Assembly (NCBI GenBank): GCA_964304625.1
Contig: OZ199838.1
Location: 11,718,001-11,782,000, forward strand
Origin: Kudoa neothunni
Lineage: Eukaryota > Cnidaria
DNA length: 64,000 nt
Reading direction: 5' to 3'
Shown here piece by piece: positions 35,415-48,110 of this stretch. Under the pieces are notes generated by a model. It ran no database searches and had not been told where the DNA came from. It saw only the letters and a list, made by a program, of their open reading frames with translations. Numbering within the stretch: the stretch's first letter is position 1; each line of letters begins with the position of its first letter. A program made the translations under genes and the position numbers.

Positions 35415-38400
35415 TTAGATTGACAGTGAACAATTTAATTTATTACTTTCTACAAACGTATCAATATCATAGTTGGTGGAAGAATGATTAAGGTCGTTGG
35501 CGATAGTTTTAAAATGAGGCCTATGAGGTTCAGGAATATATTGATCTTTGCGCACAGGACCTAGACAGAGTTGTGTGGTCCAGATGTTGGCAAATTTGAA
35601 CACGAGTAAATCTCTCCATTCAACAAGTGAAGATTGTAGCGATTTTGCCAAATCAATGACTCCGTATGTGACCATAAGAGGTAAGAGTGTGCAACATTCA
35701 TCTAAACCAGATTAATTCCATAATAATTCAACTGCAACCAAATTGTTACTACCTTTAAAACGTATGTAATCGTTGTAGAGATTTGCAAGTGATTCCATAA
35801 CGGCAAATTGTTCGTACACACTTCCACTTCGTGTGACGAAGTATTTTTTGGTGAGTTTTTTTCGATTTTTAGTTATTGTTCGTTGTGTGGAGGTGGTAGA
35901 GGTAGAACGATTGGAACTGCTTCCACTTTTTTGGGAGTGCTTGGAGATGGAACTGGCCGAGGAGGAACAATCTAAGCTCTGCAGGTCATCATCATTCATT
36001 TCAGGCACTAAACAAACAACCATATTAGTAATTATATCTTTCTTTAATAAATGCATAAAGCATTATGCAAAGATTTCCACAACAACAAGCAAATACACGA
36101 AGACATCAATTCAGCAATATTAGCTCGATAGTCAACAAGTTGGGTGTATAGATGTTTGAAAAGTTCAACCTTATTTTCTACAAAAGTGCTCAACGTTTCA
36201 CATCCTAAAATGTGTAAGAATCACAACACAGAAAGAATTAAGACGTATACTTTGTTGGGCAGCCAATCTAATAGTATCATCAACGTCGCTGGTATCATAA
36301 GGGTGGACTTTATAACTCTATCGACACAATAATTATACGAACGTTTCAGCATAACGTGCATACCAAATAAACTACACTATCCCAAATGTGATAATCAAGT
36401 GCCATTTTGAAAGCTTTATCGCCATCCTAGAAACAAATGCAATCAAAGCACATAAACAATCGGAAATGTACACCCATGTGAACATCCACAAATTCGACAG
36501 CATCATTAAAATTAGAGCTATATATGAGTTTGTCGAGTAGGCTGTATTGATATTTGGTTAGCTGTTGTTTGTTAATTGTAGCAGCGGTGTCACCAACTGC
36601 AATCTTATTCAAAAACCCGACACAATTTTTGTAATGGAAGTGTTGGAATTTTTTAATTTTAAGGCAACACTCCAAGGCACGGTCATACAAACCCAATCGT
36701 TGGTACACCATCGAAGCATCTTCGCAGGCTTTTTTTTCATTGCACAGAAATTCGGCATACATTCTAGATATAGTCTGATAATTGGGCGAGTGAGGGTGTA
36801 GGTTGTTGATAGCCAACTTGTATTTTTTGTGTTTAACAACAAAAGCCAAGCACTCATCAAATTGATCTTCGCCTAATCAACCATCAAATTCTATTACCAC
36901 ATTGTACAGCTATACATTTTAATAAGTGAAGCAACGCCTTGTCAAATCGTTCCAAGTAGCAATCAATAAGATAACGCATATAGTTTAGATTGGAGTCAGC
37001 ATGCTGACGTAAATCACTAACAAACGGAAGGTATTCCTGAGGATCTTTATTCACGACCTCAGCCACTTTCACCATCAGCTCCAAATCATACGATCCCAGC
37101 GCTTGTTGGTAAAACAGTGTATCATCTTGTAGATGTTGTTTGATGAACTCTAACGAATTGATCAATAGTTTGTCAGTATTACCAACCTGATCCTTATTCG
37201 AAAGTAACGTATCTCGTATACAGAATAGCGCCTTCTCGTACCCTACTTTCCTACTTTCTTTCACATAGGTCAGTAGCAACGAGTTAAAATAGTCACTATC
37301 AAACCGTTGCCCTAGTAACGTTTCTAAGCAACTTCTAAATGCCTTCATAATCAGCCCTACCTTTTCATCAGGATTCCACTGAGGGACTCTAACTTTGTCA
37401 CCATAGAAATCTTTATAAATTGTCTCAGTGGTGTCAGTTGATGAAATCTCATTAAGAATAGAATTCAAAAGTGTAGGATTGGCTAACCGTTCCACAAACA
37501 CGTCAATCGATTTGAGCAACAACAATGGATCATGGTCGAATATTATATTGAAATCAAGACGATGTTTTCTTGCAAGATGAACAGCCTCGTAGTAGGATAG
37601 ATTGCACAACAACTTCTTCAGCTTGGAAATTACTAACGGACGTGGATATATCAATTCGATATTTCCACGAGGTATCTGTAGGATAAGCGAAGCATCCACC
37701 TCAGATGAACATAAAATTTTCGCGCCAGTTTCCACCACTCTATTATAGCTACTGGCAGAATCTGTAATTTTGGCGAGACATGAATCTAACAATTCTTTAC
37801 CACGGTTTTCGAACATCAACTCCAAGGGAATACAATGCAGATGTTCCATTTTGGTTATTGCGAATAAGAATTCATGTGACACATAGAAACTGGAGCAAAA
37901 TTGAAATATACGTTGGTTCTCGTTTAAATATAAATTATTATACACATCTGTGTAAATTAGAATAGTATTAGTAGTAACCGGGGTGGGGGAGGAGAGCGAA
38001 TCGTTATCAACCAAAATAACGGCATCGTTTATTTGATAGCACACGTTGTAAAGGTAGGTAACAACGATTTTACAGGAATTCGAATCGAAATCAATTCGAA
38101 ACAACGAATTGTCCTCACATTCTCCAAAGATGAATGGAATAGATGAGGAGTTCTGCCATTGTTTTGGCTGAATAAATCGAATTATTCTGTATTTCTTCAA
38201 ATCGAAACTCGTATCATCACCATTAAAATGATTAATATTTTGTTTATTATCAGTTGATGCCATCATTGTCTCAACTGCCGATATATCACAATGAAATTTG
38301 TCGTTTCTAGTTGACAACCTAATCATACAAAAACTGTCCTTTTTACCATCGTTATAAAGAGCAAACATTCTATTCTTATCAATAACAATAGCTTTCCTTA

Positions 38401-39951
38401 ATTGACTGTTGGCATAGCTGATAGTGCCAACCAGTCGTTCGTCAATAACTACAGTAACTGCGTGGATAGTACAACCTTGTTCAGATCGAGGACCTATACA
38501 ACCTCTTCTTCCAGTGTCTATCTGGATTATATTCATTTCAGTGCCATCCTTAAGAAGTGCCAACACCCATTCTTGTGAGGTCAAAGTGTTGGCCTCAATC
38601 ATGCGATTGATGTGAATAATTTCGTTAGGAAAGTAGCTCAATTTGCAGCCCGCTAAAGTGTACGGCAGAGGAATAACTGTAGATGATAACGGTGTGAATT
38701 GAATGTGGTAGCCATCTACAATACCGATTACGTTGTTCAATGATACATCAATTCGGGTAGTGTATTGGTAACGAACGACAGTTCCATCCGAACCCAACAA
38801 CAACAAACAGTTAACCGAATACCACATTATATTTTCAATTTTAAAACTGTTTGTGTCACCACTTAGAACTGTCTCATATTTGAGATAGTAGTGATAGTTG
38901 GATGAGGTCCACAACTGTAAGAGTTGTGTATTTGACTGTTGTGATGAGTGCAAATCAATCACCACAGCAAGCCAAGTGGAATCTATGTTCCATTGAATTG
39001 TCTTCACCGTAGAATTCAAGTCGCAATTGACCAGTTGAAGACCACCATGTCGAAGTCCGTTTCTCTCAAAAAATACCACATTACGAGAGTAAGTTGATGT
39101 TTCGTTAGTGTAAGGAATTGCAGTTGTGGAGATACATATTCCGTTCGGTTTCCACGAAAGAACCGGCTCCACAAACACATTCAAATCACACGTTGAATGT
39201 AACACCCCTTGGTCACTCCACACTCTTATCTTGCGACGATCCTCAACAGGACACCATGTTGAAGTAGCCAAGAATTTTCCGTCTCCCCTCCAACTTATTA
39301 CACTTCGTTTGCAATCATCATATTGTACCAACTAAAAAATAAAAATTGGGAATTATTGTAATTCTATCCGATTATTACTTGAGCAGGCTGTTCTTCTGCG
39401 GCGAATTTGTTTTTATTAGCTGAAGGACGAACCCCTTGACCAACAAACTGTGTTGATATTTTACCCCATCCAAGCGAAATGTTTCTAGATTCGCCGAAAT
39501 CGGTTGTATTCACATTCACATTGGCGATCACATCAAAATATCTTCCAATCAATGTGAGATATCCCTCAACTGAGATCACGGCAAGCGTAGACACATCAAA
39601 ATTCCAAGCTGCCGCATCCACTGCTGCATCCATATTACCAACCAACTCCCAATCATCAAAATTTTCATCAGGGCATGACAACTTATAAATAGCCCCCTGT
39701 TTAGAAAGTACACATAACTCATCAGTGGCTTCCATTTTCACAATATCAACAATGTAACTATCTTCGTGCATGAGAGTCACTTGGTAGAATTGTTTCAGTT
39801 GATGATCCATATTTTTAACACTGTACAGTTGAATTGTGTGGTAATATCCAATGTAAATTTCTTCAATATTTGGAAATGCTACTATTGGCCATTTTCCATC
39901 GTAACTATCAACCACAATATGGTTTGATTTCAATAGAGAAACATTCTCCAT
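35415..39951 (-). CDS. ELP1: Elongator complex protein 1
   Basis: Scaffold subunit of Elongator, which modifies wobble uridines of tRNAs in the cytoplasm. Eight exons join in phase: 39951-39379, 39331-36898, 36872-36472, 36426-36364, 36317-36251, 36204-36097, 36007-35753, 35701-35415. The N-terminal half is the double WD40 propeller, with family landmarks SLGWGKISTQF, VISWRGDGKFLATS, VRVWSD-like IRVWSDQG, LSWKPNG and VVFFERNGLRHG. The C-terminal half is the TPR solenoid (ASMVYQRLGLYDRALECCLK). Near the end a Ser/Thr- and Lys/Arg-rich stretch (TKNRKKLTKKYF) matches the conserved basic tRNA-binding segment, followed by DLLVFKFANIW. The intron between exons 2 and 3 is only 25 bases (36873-36897). 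Divergent from RNASEH2A with 172 bases between start codons. Confidence 0.93.
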
Positions 39952-40123
39952 CACAAATCAACCCACAAAAATCTACTTATAGAGAACAGTCAACGACTAA
40001 TGCTAATAATGACCACGTGATTGTCGACATAACCGGGTTTTGAAGTGTTTTACCCTATTTTAAATATTTAGTACATCAGATATTTTGTTTGTTGTGTGAT
40101 AACAATACTGTTGCAAGCATTGA
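39952..40123. promoter_or_regulatory. Shared divergent promoter region of ELP1 and RNASEH2A
   Basis: Only 172 bases separate the two start codons, so both 5' leaders and promoters must lie here or overlap the neighbouring exon. I see no TATA box or other motif I would name. Confidence 0.5.
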
Positions 40124-43100
40124 ATGACCATGGATACTGTAATTGGTAAAATTCAGAGCAAATATTATGAAACTAGTGAAAGTCGGATCCTTGTCTCCAA
40201 TCATATAACTCAAACCAAAGAAACCACCTATATAGCTGGTGTAGATGAAGCTGGCAGAGGCCCTGTATTAGGTAACTTAATTGATTTTGAGTGGTGAATC
40301 CTAACCAGGATGAAGATTCGAGATACCCCTTCGGGGATTAAAAGGAGTGTGACTTTTAAATTTATTACATTTATTGATATTTAAAAATATTTATAGCTAT
40401 TATTAAAATTGACTTAACTTGATATTTTTCTTTTTATTATTTGGTTTGTTTAGGAAAACCAAAAAGCTTTAAATTGAATATTTTATGAATTTTCGAAAAA
40501 TAGAAATTTAACTTGCCAAGTTAAAGTTCAATATAATTTTAAGAAAATCAACTGTTATTTATTTAAGTTATTCTTTTCCGAATTAGTGACAATTTTTAGA
40601 GTTAAAAAGAAATTATAAATGTAAATTTCGTATATTTTGATTATTAGGAGCTTATTTTTTTATATTTATAAATTCTATTGAGTGAATAAAAAAGTTGGCT
40701 GAAGTTTTAATGCAAAATTATACAGCCAACTTTGTAAAATATTATGACGCGTGCGCGCACGTATAATAGTCGATTTTGATCATTATCTTTTCCTTTACGT
40801 CTGTTTTTTTATTATTTCATAAGAAGTTAAATTTTGTTCTTTCTTTATTGTTCTAACATAAAAAATAAGGAAATATTTTGTTAGTTGATAATTTAATTAA
40901 TACATAAATTTACTTGTTAATGGTTTTATGAGAAAACCATGAATTATTATTGTAGAAAATTACAGCAAATTACAAATAATATTTTATAATATATAGCGAT
41001 TTTTCAAGTCAATTGTTATTTCAGCGGAAATATATGTTAAATTTTATTTGTTTTAGTCGTATATTATTACGTTATGTTAATTACGATTATTTTTTATATA
41101 CGATTAATTCTATTTTAAATGAATATTGGAACGCTTCAACGCTTGTTTTAACCATCTGTATTTGCATGTATGGGAACGTGGGCTCAAAAAATTTAATATG
41201 TCTATTTTTTGTGGTATGACTAAATCGTAGAAACATTGATTCTGCCACAAAGTTACACTAAATATTTTAATCTCATAAATCATATAATCCATAATTATTA
41301 GGCTGTAGCTGTTTTTACGACAAAATTTAATCCGAAATGAGTCCGCGTACTCATTTTAATCCATACAACTCTTATTTATAGGTGGTAATTTTATTTAGAA
41401 TCTATCATATTTTATTATTTCTGGTTCATTGTTACGTACATAGATATCATTTTTCAATTAAGTATAGTGAAAACTGGACCTTCCTAAATTCTAGGGTTGG
41501 TAAGAATAGCCACTTCCATTTATATATATTTTTATGGATAATATGTAAAATTGTTAATATATTTCGTATTTTGGATCCACTTACAGCTTTCGGTTAGAAA
41601 ATTTAAATTTTTCCCAAATTAGGAATAATTAACCGCGCGTGTATATAACAATATTGCTTTTAATTAAGACTTTTTTATTCTTTGGTGTAAAATTTTTTTC
41701 GGTCGTTCTATATAATCGAACTTGGCTGAATTTAGCTCAAAATTACCAGTAAAATTGATATATTATCGTAATGTGCGTGTGCACGCCAGAGGAAAAATCG
41801 CTTATATCGACAGGTACTACATTAAAACATTTATTTCTTTAATAATTTTTAATTTTTTAACTTATTTTATAGTAATTTATATTTTTTAAAACAACCATTA
41901 ACACAAAGAGACAGGCCTCTTTATATAATCCATGGATAGACTTGCAAATTTCAGGACTAGCTGTCCCGAATCCCGAGATTTTAGAATATGAAAAATCCCG
42001 AAATTTGCAAGTCTATCCTTGGAGGATAGTTTATTTCACGCGAGAATTTTTATTATGTAACAGAAGGGTGTATTTTTATTTTCCTGAAATGAATTATTTT
42101 AATTACATCTAAGCTGCCTGTAACTGGTATTTTTAATAAAATGTTCGCACAAAAAATTCCCAGCGTTCTCATTTTTAAAATCTCATACATTAAATCAATT
42201 AGAATATGAAAATAATTTTTATAATGAATGTATATATACTTTAATTGCACAAATTTTGTTATTTAAAAAATTATCTTTTATTAACGAAAAGTTTATTTTA
42301 ATTTTATATTCTTTATACTGAACAATTGTAACACCCCATTATTACGTTAAATATTTAAACACAAATGAATTTCTAAATGGAAATTTTCGCAAGAACTACC
42401 TACGTCTCTCTACTACGGGTTTTAAAAATTATCTAGCATCCCCTAAATCATAACTGAATAAATTCTATAAATTTCCGGATAGCGCTGTTTGCAACCAACC
42501 ACTATTGGGTTGATTTACATATACAAAGTTTCACTTCCATAATAACTAAAATACTCAATCATAAATACGGCATTAGTAAAAATATGTTAGTTTTAGATCA
42601 TTAATCACATAATCTTGTATTGTACATAAAGTCAACTATTGCTAGAAATCGGCCACTTATATTTGTAACATTGTAATATAGATAAAAGGAATTTTACGAT
42701 CTTTTTCATGTCGAATTCGAGCTTTATATATGTTAGGAGAAACTGCCTTACATCTAGTTTAGACCATTATTCTACATCCTATTTTAGGCCCTATGGTTTA
42801 CTGTATTTTCTATTGTTCACCTGAATTTGAGAAAGAGCTGAAAAAAATCAAATGCAACGGTAAGGTCATTTGAGCTTGATCTGGATTAATTCAACTCACT
42901 CCTAAGACTCAAAATCAATGACTGATCAAAAGAGGAGAGTGATTTTTGATTGGATTTGCCAACATCTTGAGGATTGTGGTTTTATCTTGAATATAATTCC
43001 GCCGAACTTTATTTCAACATCAATGTTATCATGGTGATGATTTAATTTTCCGTTAGATTCATTATTTTATTGCCACTTAAACTTATTCAGGCAGAAATAT

Positions 43101-43897
43101 GATTTAAATACGTTATCCCACGATACGGTGGTTGAAGTGATAGATTCTGCCCAAGATTTCACTAAAAATTCCATAAAAGAGATTTTTATCGACACCGTAG
43201 GTCCCGCGGAAAGTTATCATTCCTATCTGAGCTCAAGAATCAACTCTAAAAGCACAAAGATGTGTATATGCTCGAAAGCTGATTCAAAATACGTGGTGGT
43301 AGGAGCTGCAAGTATTTGTGCCAAGGTAGATATAGTTATTTTATGAGTAGCCTTCTTTTTAGTAAGTATTTTATATTTTTCCTTGATATTTTTGAAAAAG
43401 AAATTTTTAACAGAGTTAAACTGAGTAAATTTTTTTTATTTTTTGATGTAGGTGGTTCGAGATACGATCCTAGAAACACTTCTCAAAACATATCACCAAA
43501 ATTCGCAATATAATGAAGAGATTGGTAGTGGTTATCCCTCTGGTATGATTGATGCGGTGATATTCATATTTTTAATTAGATATAGATCCTAAAACCATTG
43601 CTTGGATGGCTTCGATTGATAATGCATTTTCAGGATTTCCTGATTATCTTGTGAGATTCAGCTGGAAGACTATTCAAACCATTCTCGAAAAAAAATTATC
43701 TATGAAATGGTGTGTTGTGTTTAAGTGTTGTATTTGTTTGTTAATTTTTTAATTTCATCCATTATAGGCCTATAAATAAAAGCCAGACTAAGAGTAAAAG
43801 AAAAGCTTCTGAGGCGTTCATTGAAAACAAACCCTCGTCTAGTGCTTTACTCGCTCAATTCAGTTTATCATCTACTGTTAATTTAAACCGATTTTAA
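40124..43897 (+). CDS. RNASEH2A: Ribonuclease H2 subunit A (catalytic)
   Basis: Removes ribonucleotides from DNA and RNA-DNA hybrids in the nucleus. Seven exons, all GT-AG and in phase: 40124-40271, 42788-42859, 42907-43033, 43091-43325, 43452-43542, 43580-43709, 43768-43897. Motifs: YIAGVDEAGRGPVLG (catalytic Asp-Glu and the GRG site that recognises the ribonucleotide 2'-OH), GPMVYCIFYC, DSKSMTDQKR, FISTSML, FIDTVG (third acidic residue), KADSKYVVVGAASICAK (fourth acidic residue), GSGYPSDIDPKT (the conserved Tyr) and FSWKTIQTILEKK. The tail (KSKRKASEAF, LLAQFSLSSTV) is basic then hydrophobic, where RNASEH2A meets subunits B and C. Two in-frame ATGs lie close together (40124 and 40130). The first intron is 2.5 kb and full of repeats, unlike the others. 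Confidence 0.95.
40272..42787 (+). other. Long first intron of RNASEH2A
   Basis: About 2.5 kb between the exons ending GPVLG and starting PMVYC. It is AT-rich with no gene; short frames at 41013-41597 have no motif. A hairpin at 41930-42022 is listed separately. Confidence 0.8.
41930..42022. repeat. Inverted repeat, 22-base arms
   Basis: CCATGGATAGACTTGCAAAT at 41930 is mirrored at 42001-42022 with one mismatch in 22 bases. The spacer contains TCCCGAATCCCGAGATTTT and AAAAATCCCG, itself partly symmetric. On the RNASEH2A transcript it could form a stem-loop within the intron. Probably a small transposon remnant. Confidence 0.6.
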
Positions 43898-43957
43898 AAA
43901 GCTGTTGTAGTATTCTTTATGCATATTGTATTTTTTTGGTTTACACGTATTTATCCT

Positions 43958-43963
43958 AATAAA
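43958..43963 (+). promoter_or_regulatory. Polyadenylation signal AATAAA for RNASEH2A
   Basis: AATAAA lies 61 bases after the RNASEH2A stop and before the convergent DNAJC10-like gene ends at 44074, a sensible position for 3' end formation. Confidence 0.5.
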
Positions 43964-44073
43964 CTTGACTTCAAAATTTTAAAAAGAATTACATTGTCTA
44001 ATGTCACCAAATGAAATATATATCTATTTAATTTTCACAGTTCATCCTTTATCTAATATAATTTAATAAGAGT

Positions 44074-47000
44074 TTAACAAATCATGAATACATGAAGCGA
44101 CTGAAGAATATCATGTTCCATTGTTTCCAAGCTATTAAAAGAATGACTGATATGGATTGGATTGCTCTTTTTATAATGATATAAGTATTTTATTCACATC
44201 TATTATCTTACCCTGTCGCCGCTTGGAAATAACAATAATGTTGGATAATACTGAATGGGAAATTGTTCGCATAAATTTTTGTTAACACTGCATTCAATTT
44301 TTCCAAATTTAAGTGTGTTAGAGGTCATTTTCTATTAAATGTTATCTGGACACTGATTTCAATAATTGCAAGAGGTTACCTTGGCCAAATCGTCTAATAT
44401 TGGCATAAAATTTATACACGGGCCACACCACAAGGCATAAAAGTCAATCAACCAAACGTTAGTTTGGTCAGAGAGGAAAATTTGATTAAAATTAGTGGGG
44501 TCAATTGGAATAATGGTTGATGGCAGAAACGAATGAATGAATTGATCCAGGAGGTGATAATGATTCCAGCCATTGTATTCACTATGAGAAGACATTATGT
44601 GTTTATTGTTGTTGGAAACTATCACATGTAGCCGTTAGAAACGACTCGTGACATTGAGAACATTCTCAACGTGGGATAATACTGGATAAATTGTTCAGCG
44701 CAAAATGATCCGTGCAGATCACATTGGATTTTACCAAAATTAACTTTTCCTTTAAATTTCTATATTAGCCGAAATCAACGAATGAATCAATAACGCGCTG
44801 GTCAATACTTTTGACAATTTGGTAAATGTGGGAAGGAAGTGTTGACAGTTTGAGCACCAACTATTATAAAAATCGACAAACCATAAGTTGGTGTTGGTTT
44901 TATTAGCAACCATGCTGTTAAAGGTTTCTGGTGTTAAATCGTAGATATATTTGATATTAATATCCTTCCAAAATATAAAGTGACTTATTCTACACAATTT
45001 ATAAAGAATTAACTTTAATAAATTCGTGGATATCTTCAGCGGTATGAAAATCATTGGTGAGCTCAATATGTTTACTTTTCCTGTATTGGACCCAGGGAAA
45101 CCCTTGAGTAACCGAATACTACATGTGTACAGAAAATTCAATTTGTAAACTTTATTTCTAAACACATGAATACTTTGTAACAAATATGATAGTAGAAATA
45201 ACAATCAAGGGTAAAAAAAGTCATTGGATCGGCGGGGTTAGTTGGCTTGTTTGCGAATCGACGATATTGCCAAATTTTCTTAATACAAGGTTGGCAGTTC
45301 TAAAGAAATTCGATTTTATTGATTTAATTAAAAATATTCAATAATACTGAATTGAACAAGTAGATAACAAATATAGTGTTGGGATTGGAATCGAGTTGTT
45401 CCAACGAGGAAATTGTTAGATCACTTAACGCCGACACACTAGTCCCCGAGACCATAGTGTAGAAATTGAGAATTTCTCTTGAGAAGAAGTTTCCTACAAA
45501 TTCATAATTATTGATGAAAGCCTACCAAACACCACAGCAAATAACCATAATGTATCTCAATCCCTGCATTCTTTATAAGCGCTACCGAGGGGAAATGATG
45601 AATATTATTATCATAGCAAAATATCGTCTCCAAACAATTAATTCCTACCACCCTCACTAAAGGTGATAGTAGCTTAAGAATTCTCCCCACCTCCATTTGA
45701 TGTTGGTGATAGGAACCACTCTTGAAAAATACAACCAATGTTTGAACAAACATCCCATTCACTGATTCTCTTATTATATTCTACTCGAAATAGATAAAAA
45801 TTAACTGTAACTTTAAAGAAAACAACATTAATCTCATTATAATCGAGTATCTTAATTTTAGGCACAATATCACTCAACGAATCCATCACATTTGAAATGT
45901 CCCCACTTTCAAGAACCTAAAAATACATTAATCCATAAATGCAGAGACTGCAAATCATAACCTTCATATTATTTAAATCATTAATGCCAGCAGGTAATGA
46001 AAAATAAGCTGTGCCCTCATCGCGGTCGATATGATGGCAAAAATCTTTTTCATTGGGCCATTCCTTGCATTTCAAATAACCCACATTTACGTCCAACCAT
46101 TTCTATCACCAACATATATTTAACGTTAAAAAATATCTTACAAATGAAATATAAATTTTGTTGAGGTTTTGTATAGCTTCATCAGCTATAAATAGCACAT
46201 AAACATAAATATGAAAAGTATAAGTTACTTAACTCTGTCAAGGTTGCCATTAACACCAGAGGTTTATTTCCATTATTATTGGTACTTTTATAGTTTTCAT
46301 CAGTATCTATTTTTAAAATAAATATTAAATAGATTTCATAAGAGTTTTCATTTTTTCGACCATTGCTTCATTCGGTAACCGGAGAAATATGGGTTTAAAT
46401 AAATACATTATAAGAGGGTTTTTAGAAATATTAAAATAAAATTCAAATTTACTTGGATTAAAATGAATTATTTCATGATAACTATTTTCAAAAATAAATT
46501 TTTTCAAGTTATCATATGTGATGTTTATTTTTGATTCATCTAATGTAATTCCCTATTTTTAATTGACAAAAAATAAGTAGGTACATAAATTTTAATAATT
46601 TGAGCTACTTTGGGATATAATTTAAAAAGCAGGTAGCTCATAAATGCCCTGATCAGCACAAAGTTGATTATCCACAAAACAATTTACAGCACCAATACCA
46701 ACGACATTCTGGAATTCTGCGGCTAATTTTTGATACTAAGTAAGAAAATTTAATTTCAATTTGTTTCTAAGAACTAAACAGTACAATAGAAGAAATCTCA
46801 AGACAATGAGAACAGTGCGGAGAATAGAAATTAATTAACCAATAATCGTTTGAATGGATCACAGATGGCTCTTTATAAAATGTGATTTATTCCATTTTAC
46901 ATATTTTCGTACCAAAGTTCCCATATTTAAACGTAAAAACCTCATCAACATTATCGTAGATGCCATTGTCACCTATATGCTCTTGTTTGAGGCTGGTCGA

Positions 47001-47407
47001 GGTTTCATCATCCATATCCAATTTTCCTTCAAGATCATATCTTCTCCTCAAGAAAGAATCTAATAACAATTTCTATAGATGTTTAATTAACAAAAAAAAC
47101 TTACCTATCAATATTTCGTAAGCTTTCACCATACGAATAAATCTAGTTCCAGCCTTTGGGTCATTCTACAGCATCAACATATGAAAGAAATGGCGGGAAA
47201 TTTGTGTCATATTACAGGGTGTCTGTCAGGATGATATTTGATAGCAGCTAACTTGTAGGCTTTCTTAATTTCTACCGCAGTAGCTACAGTAGAAATATTT
47301 AAAAGTTGGTAATAGGTGAGAGAGTTGAATCCCATATCAGTCATTAGAGAAAAATCGGTCATTATTTCCGCAATCGGCAATAATAGCAATGAAACAAGCT
47401 TCAACAT
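44074..47407 (-). CDS. DNAJC10: ERdj5-like protein (DNAJC10): J domain plus thioredoxin domains
   Basis: ER-lumen reductase that works with BiP to reduce disulfides. ATG 47407 starts a signal peptide ([13 protein letters not shown]), then a J domain with [11 protein letters not shown] (HPD) and [12 protein letters not shown]. Trx1 has [12 protein letters not shown]; two thioredoxin-like domains without CXXC follow ([28 protein letters not shown] with [12 protein letters not shown]). Then Trx2 (FNSNCQPC), Trx3 ([14 protein letters not shown]) and Trx4 ([14 protein letters not shown], then [15 protein letters not shown]). This is the human domain order, with CSHC and CGPC identical. Exons are many and small; most joins are in phase, but near 46,630 one T in a TTTTT run must go (LPAF to KLYPKV) and the join near 45,800 is unresolved. 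The protein ends SLHVFMIC; no KDEL-type signal is visible. Its 3' end converges on RNASEH2A. Confidence 0.85.
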
Positions 47408-48110
47408 TATAACGTGGTTAAATTTAGAGAGACGCAAAATCGGTTTAATAAGGTGGCAAAAAATTAAATGGTATTTCTTTTTAACGTGTCATTTATCTAA
47501 ATAGCATCTATCTGAAAGGTCCCCTAGGATACCAACTATATTCTCGCAGGCAACACATAAACAATCGAGTCCTAAAACAAATATAACTGTCCGGTTTGTT
47601 TGCGAATCTAATAATCAAAAAATAATTAATAATAATACACCAAAAGATAAAAGCAACAAATTTATTAAACGTCATTTATGGGACATATTCTTGCGTGAAT
47701 CACCAGACTCATGAATTTACTCGTAATGCCATAGAAAGTGAACACATCAATATCTGTTTCTGTATTCAGAATAGGAAATTAAATCCAAAACTTACAAGAA
47801 AATTACCTTTTAAGCATTAAAAAATTTACTTTGATATATTCACCTCCGACCAATTAATATTTTTATAACTCCTTATATTTATTTCATTCTATTTATTTTT
47901 CTGATATATCCCACGTCGTATTATAATATGATTTAAATCAATTATCGATAGAAATTACTTCAAATATAAGTTTTTTACTATGCATAACAATTTTTTAGCA
48001 TTATCAGGTAAGTTCTGTATAATACAAATTGGGCACCATTCATCATATCGATGCTAGTATCAAAATCCTTAATTATCTTAAATTTTATTTTATATAAAAT
48101 AAAATGTACA

